Shown: positions 34,101-34,870 of the stretch, one piece after another
Numbering within the stretch: the stretch's first letter is position 1
How the letters are laid out: each line of letters starts with the position of its first letter
Notes under the pieces: model-generated
The model's input: only the letters and a program-made list of their open reading frames with translations
Database searches by the model: none
Told to the model about the DNA's origin: nothing
Made by a program: the position numbers and the translations under genes
Source: a virus
Length of the DNA stretch: 34,870 nt
IMG/VR virus record: IMGVR_UViG_3300021962_000337
Location: 1 to 34,870 of that record
Reading direction: 5' to 3' (one strand)

Positions 34101-34238
34101 GGAGATACTTTTAACATTATAGGAATTCCAAGAAAATATGCAGCTTGTGGATTATTTCAAGTAACAGAAGTTGAACAAACTATACAGGATATGAAATGGG
34201 TTACTCGTGTTCAAGGAGAATATAGACAACAACAATAA
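31179..34238 (+). CDS. Baseplate hub protein (gp27-like) with collagen-like linkers and coiled coil
   Basis: A 1019-residue protein. The N-terminal part (PSPIVTAINVKEGKDQISRHCDLKLTAFTLAQVETLQAYLMEPGYSLLIEYGWN) resembles hub proteins of T4-like phages. Residues about 640-745 continue hub-type beta segments (VQFVHSGEKSKFLQADLSIDIPGSMTSQIISKRL). The final 70 residues, FTIIGKSGIRRGDTFNIIGIPRKYAACGLFQVTEVEQTIQDMKWVTRVQGEYR, are a typical hub C-terminal domain. Two low-complexity insertions are unusual: a Pro-rich plus GTSGTSGAAGTAG linker at about 418-447, and [13 protein letters not shown] at about 733-752. A long coiled coil follows at about 755-900. Expected role: the trimeric hub joining tube, spike and wedges. 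No lysozyme domain is visible. Confidence 0.78.
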   Translation: MWPQLTNINPKIVERIKQTDSIETSKLNCFVRIISGAGNGLVMSSNPDWKLFTAAGAAQASFYGDSTHSGAIGMSWDGKPVYAIDPTVLDTPYKPSPIVTAINVKEGKDQISRHCDLKLTAFTLAQVETLQAYLMEPGYSLLIEYGWNTDNGVSGLIPLDPSTIVSDTGKYNLDQDTLHNKRIQSKGEYDSFFGFIVGGSVSSNGDVFDMSIKLRGAPGLPTYLQSQHSIEPIVNGKVSNKAAAPPFGVSELNLEAADQRAERRFKKMYNELPKIRQTSFVKNMLFKTKDNIWTSADFINFDPVVDNQISNWRDGRKVDGTEIKKEEIQQPKTQNSGQQNNDIKNNPQVQWERLNKIATDYAAKPFPITTDRLLKEGYTQAEIDEAIKTRTSLEYLKDDKGNDRTASGKYVTLKPFPPQPQPPTPPAAAGTSGTSGAAGTAGAGGGQSVSNFTIDATEIMLDGGLPLPKEKLFSKNRYVRFGKIVSLLNENSGIESIELAGRNVNVIIDITDVHIGAFKGIYSIKPEALIIPGLIPDFSKFFMEQNLTDLNEDTTPLINNSIYSISFAQPEALTGKHNEEPYYWGKLENLYLNFELLKKELSDANKTMRDVLQSLLNEMSAAVDSFWNFQIVEKKAKVDGKDTTVYTVIDENWVGKNTSTPVQFVHSGEKSKFLQADLSIDIPGSMTSQIISKRLSLSTNPSQPNIEVSAPNYPSIFNGKPDRFMTGYVKPAGAAGNTGGAGTSGTSGTSGAEQTVVEQRLNKFQASTLTSEQQEQRQKLIDRDKANAELIKKGEGSPNTTEAAALKLNNEKINALRLNNVAQIASFGLAAGTIEENNRQIDKIKAQSAEIERRINVRKEAIDKESKAIEEEIKSYEDQAKQQVVANISSNLEKIDVVPNPEENLLTEDVFANFLNSMDVFKAKFKVYCCTDKKFLNVLKQNAMSRRLSGGGRLSHPLPIKYSFTIIGKSGIRRGDTFNIIGIPRKYAACGLFQVTEVEQTIQDMKWVTRVQGEYRQQQ

Positions 34239-34242
34239 TATT

Positions 34243-34608
34243 ATGGGAATTAGTAGAATAGAATACCACGAATTATTAACATTGGAAAATAAACCTTTGA
34301 TAAAAACTCAAACAATTAAATCTCATATACCAACTCCAACTTATGCAGATTATAGACAGGGTTATGTTGTTAGATATTTTATTCAAAGAATAAATGATAA
34401 TGATGCTTTAATATATGAAGTAAACGAAACTGATTATCTAAGATTTTCGTTAGATGAATTTTATAATGCGGTAAATATAGAATGGAGATTGACCGGTGGA
34501 GAAGATGCAATTAAAGATTCAAATGCAAAATCAGTAAAATTGGGTTCTAAAAAAATGAAAAATTTAATATTCTATTTAGTAAATTATTTGCAATTTAGTG
34601 GTTATTAA
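34243..34608 (+). CDS. Conserved-type phage protein of unknown function
   Basis: A 121-residue protein starting at the ATG at 34243, five bases after the hub stop. The same frame is open further upstream to an ATG at 34207, but that start would overlap the hub gene by 32 bases and add an Asn-rich leader, so 34243 is preferred. The central IPTPTYADYRQGYVVRYFIQRINDNDALIYEVNE resembles a small protein common in T4-like marine phages near baseplate genes (pattern DY-x-x-GYxxRYF...ND). Its function is not known. It is the last protein gene before the tmRNA. Confidence 0.7.
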   Translation: MGISRIEYHELLTLENKPLIKTQTIKSHIPTPTYADYRQGYVVRYFIQRINDNDALIYEVNETDYLRFSLDEFYNAVNIEWRLTGGEDAIKDSNAKSVKLGSKKMKNLIFYLVNYLQFSGY

Positions 34609-34609
34609 T

Positions 34610-34640
34610 TTGGTAGTTTAATTATTTTTTCGTATATTTG
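34610..34640 (+). promoter_or_regulatory. Bacteroidetes-type promoter for the tmRNA
   Basis: TTG at 34610-34612 and TATATTTG at 34633-34640 with 20 bases between them match the Bacteroidetes primary-sigma consensus (TTG ... TAnnTTTG). The predicted start is only a few bases before the tmRNA 5' end at 34654. This suggests host RNA polymerase makes the tmRNA independently of the TATTTATA-marked genes. Confidence 0.65.
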
Positions 34641-34653
34641 TATTTATTAATAT

Positions 34654-34870
34654 GGGGGTGACTTGGAATTGATTACAATGAGAATTGTAGTATCACACGT
34701 AGACAGAAGTGCTAGATGTCTTTAAATCTGTACAAAACAATAACTGACGTAGAATTATCTACTTGGAGCTTCGAAGATGCTATGGCATTTGTAGGAGCTT
34801 ACGATTACGCTGTAGCAGCCTAATCACCTCCCGCATCACTCGTGGGATTTAAATAGAAGTGAACAAACCG
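34654..34870 (+). ncRNA. ssrA: Phage-encoded tmRNA (3' part beyond the window)
   Basis: The 5' end GGGGGTGACTTGGAATTGAT fits the tmRNA acceptor stem and D-loop analogue. TTACAAT-GAGA-ATTGTAG forms the next hairpin. A pseudoknot is possible: TATCAC (34691-34696) with GTGCTA (34709-34714), one mismatch, crossed by ACAGA (34703-34707) with TCTGT (34727-34731). An A-rich spacer follows, then an open tag frame ending GAYDYAVAA and TAA at 34821-34823, close to the standard tag end YALAA. A hairpin TCCCGC/GTGGGA follows the tag. tmRNA with SmpB rescues stalled ribosomes and marks the unfinished protein for proteolysis. The 3' acceptor half must lie past 34870, so the end cannot be checked here. Confidence 0.88.

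Noticed and set aside
34207-34242. Upstream ATG start for the last protein gene
   Set aside because: It would overlap the hub gene by 32 bases and add an Asn-rich leader. The ATG at 34243 gives clean spacing after the hub stop.

Overview
This window is a virion-morphogenesis segment of a contractile-tailed (T4-like myovirus) phage genome. It is AT-rich, every gene lies on the + strand and the genes are tightly packed. Recognisable T4-type parts are the tail sheath (gp18-like), tail tube (gp19-like), a gp26-like tail assembly/baseplate protein with a downstream partner in another frame, a tape-measure-like protein, a tube-initiator-like baseplate protein, a gp53/LysM-like baseplate protein and a gp27-like hub. 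A host in the Bacteroidetes is suggested by a TTG-N20-TATATTTG promoter, the Bacteroidetes -33/-7 type, directly in front of a phage-encoded tmRNA. This is an inference, not proof.

Layout. Positions 3-449 hold the end of an unrecognised virion-type gene. Positions 518-12228 hold an adhesion operon: a 3449-residue fibre (fibre A), a PKD plus BspA-like leucine-rich-repeat protein, and a tail-fibre assembly chaperone. Positions 12278-20785 hold a second fibre operon: two small structural proteins and a 2622-residue fibre (fibre B) that ends in an auto-cleaving S74 intramolecular chaperone. Positions 20822-21970 hold three small conserved-type phage proteins. Positions 22097-24975 encode sheath and tube. 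Positions 25094-26045 encode the gp26-like protein and its probable frameshift extension. Positions 26097-34608 form a baseplate/tape-measure operon. The window closes inside a tmRNA gene (34654 to the edge). No gene-free stretch longer than 300 bases exists.

Expression signals. The octamer TATTTATA sits in every sizeable intergenic gap, usually 16-26 bases before an ATG, in front of what look like eight transcription units. It is the best candidate for a phage-specific late promoter. Three factor-independent terminators separate the sheath, gp26 and baseplate units.

Most notable observations: the shared TATTTATA element; a phage tmRNA whose tag frame appears about 24 codons long instead of about 10; two cupredoxin-like domains with a complete His/Cys/His/Met copper-ligand set inside fibre A; a collagen-like Gly-X-Y rod of about 1000 residues broken by eight GTFFG interruptions, each shifting the register by exactly one residue; and a T7 slip site joining the gp26-like gene to a T-like extension by +1 (or -2) frameshifting.
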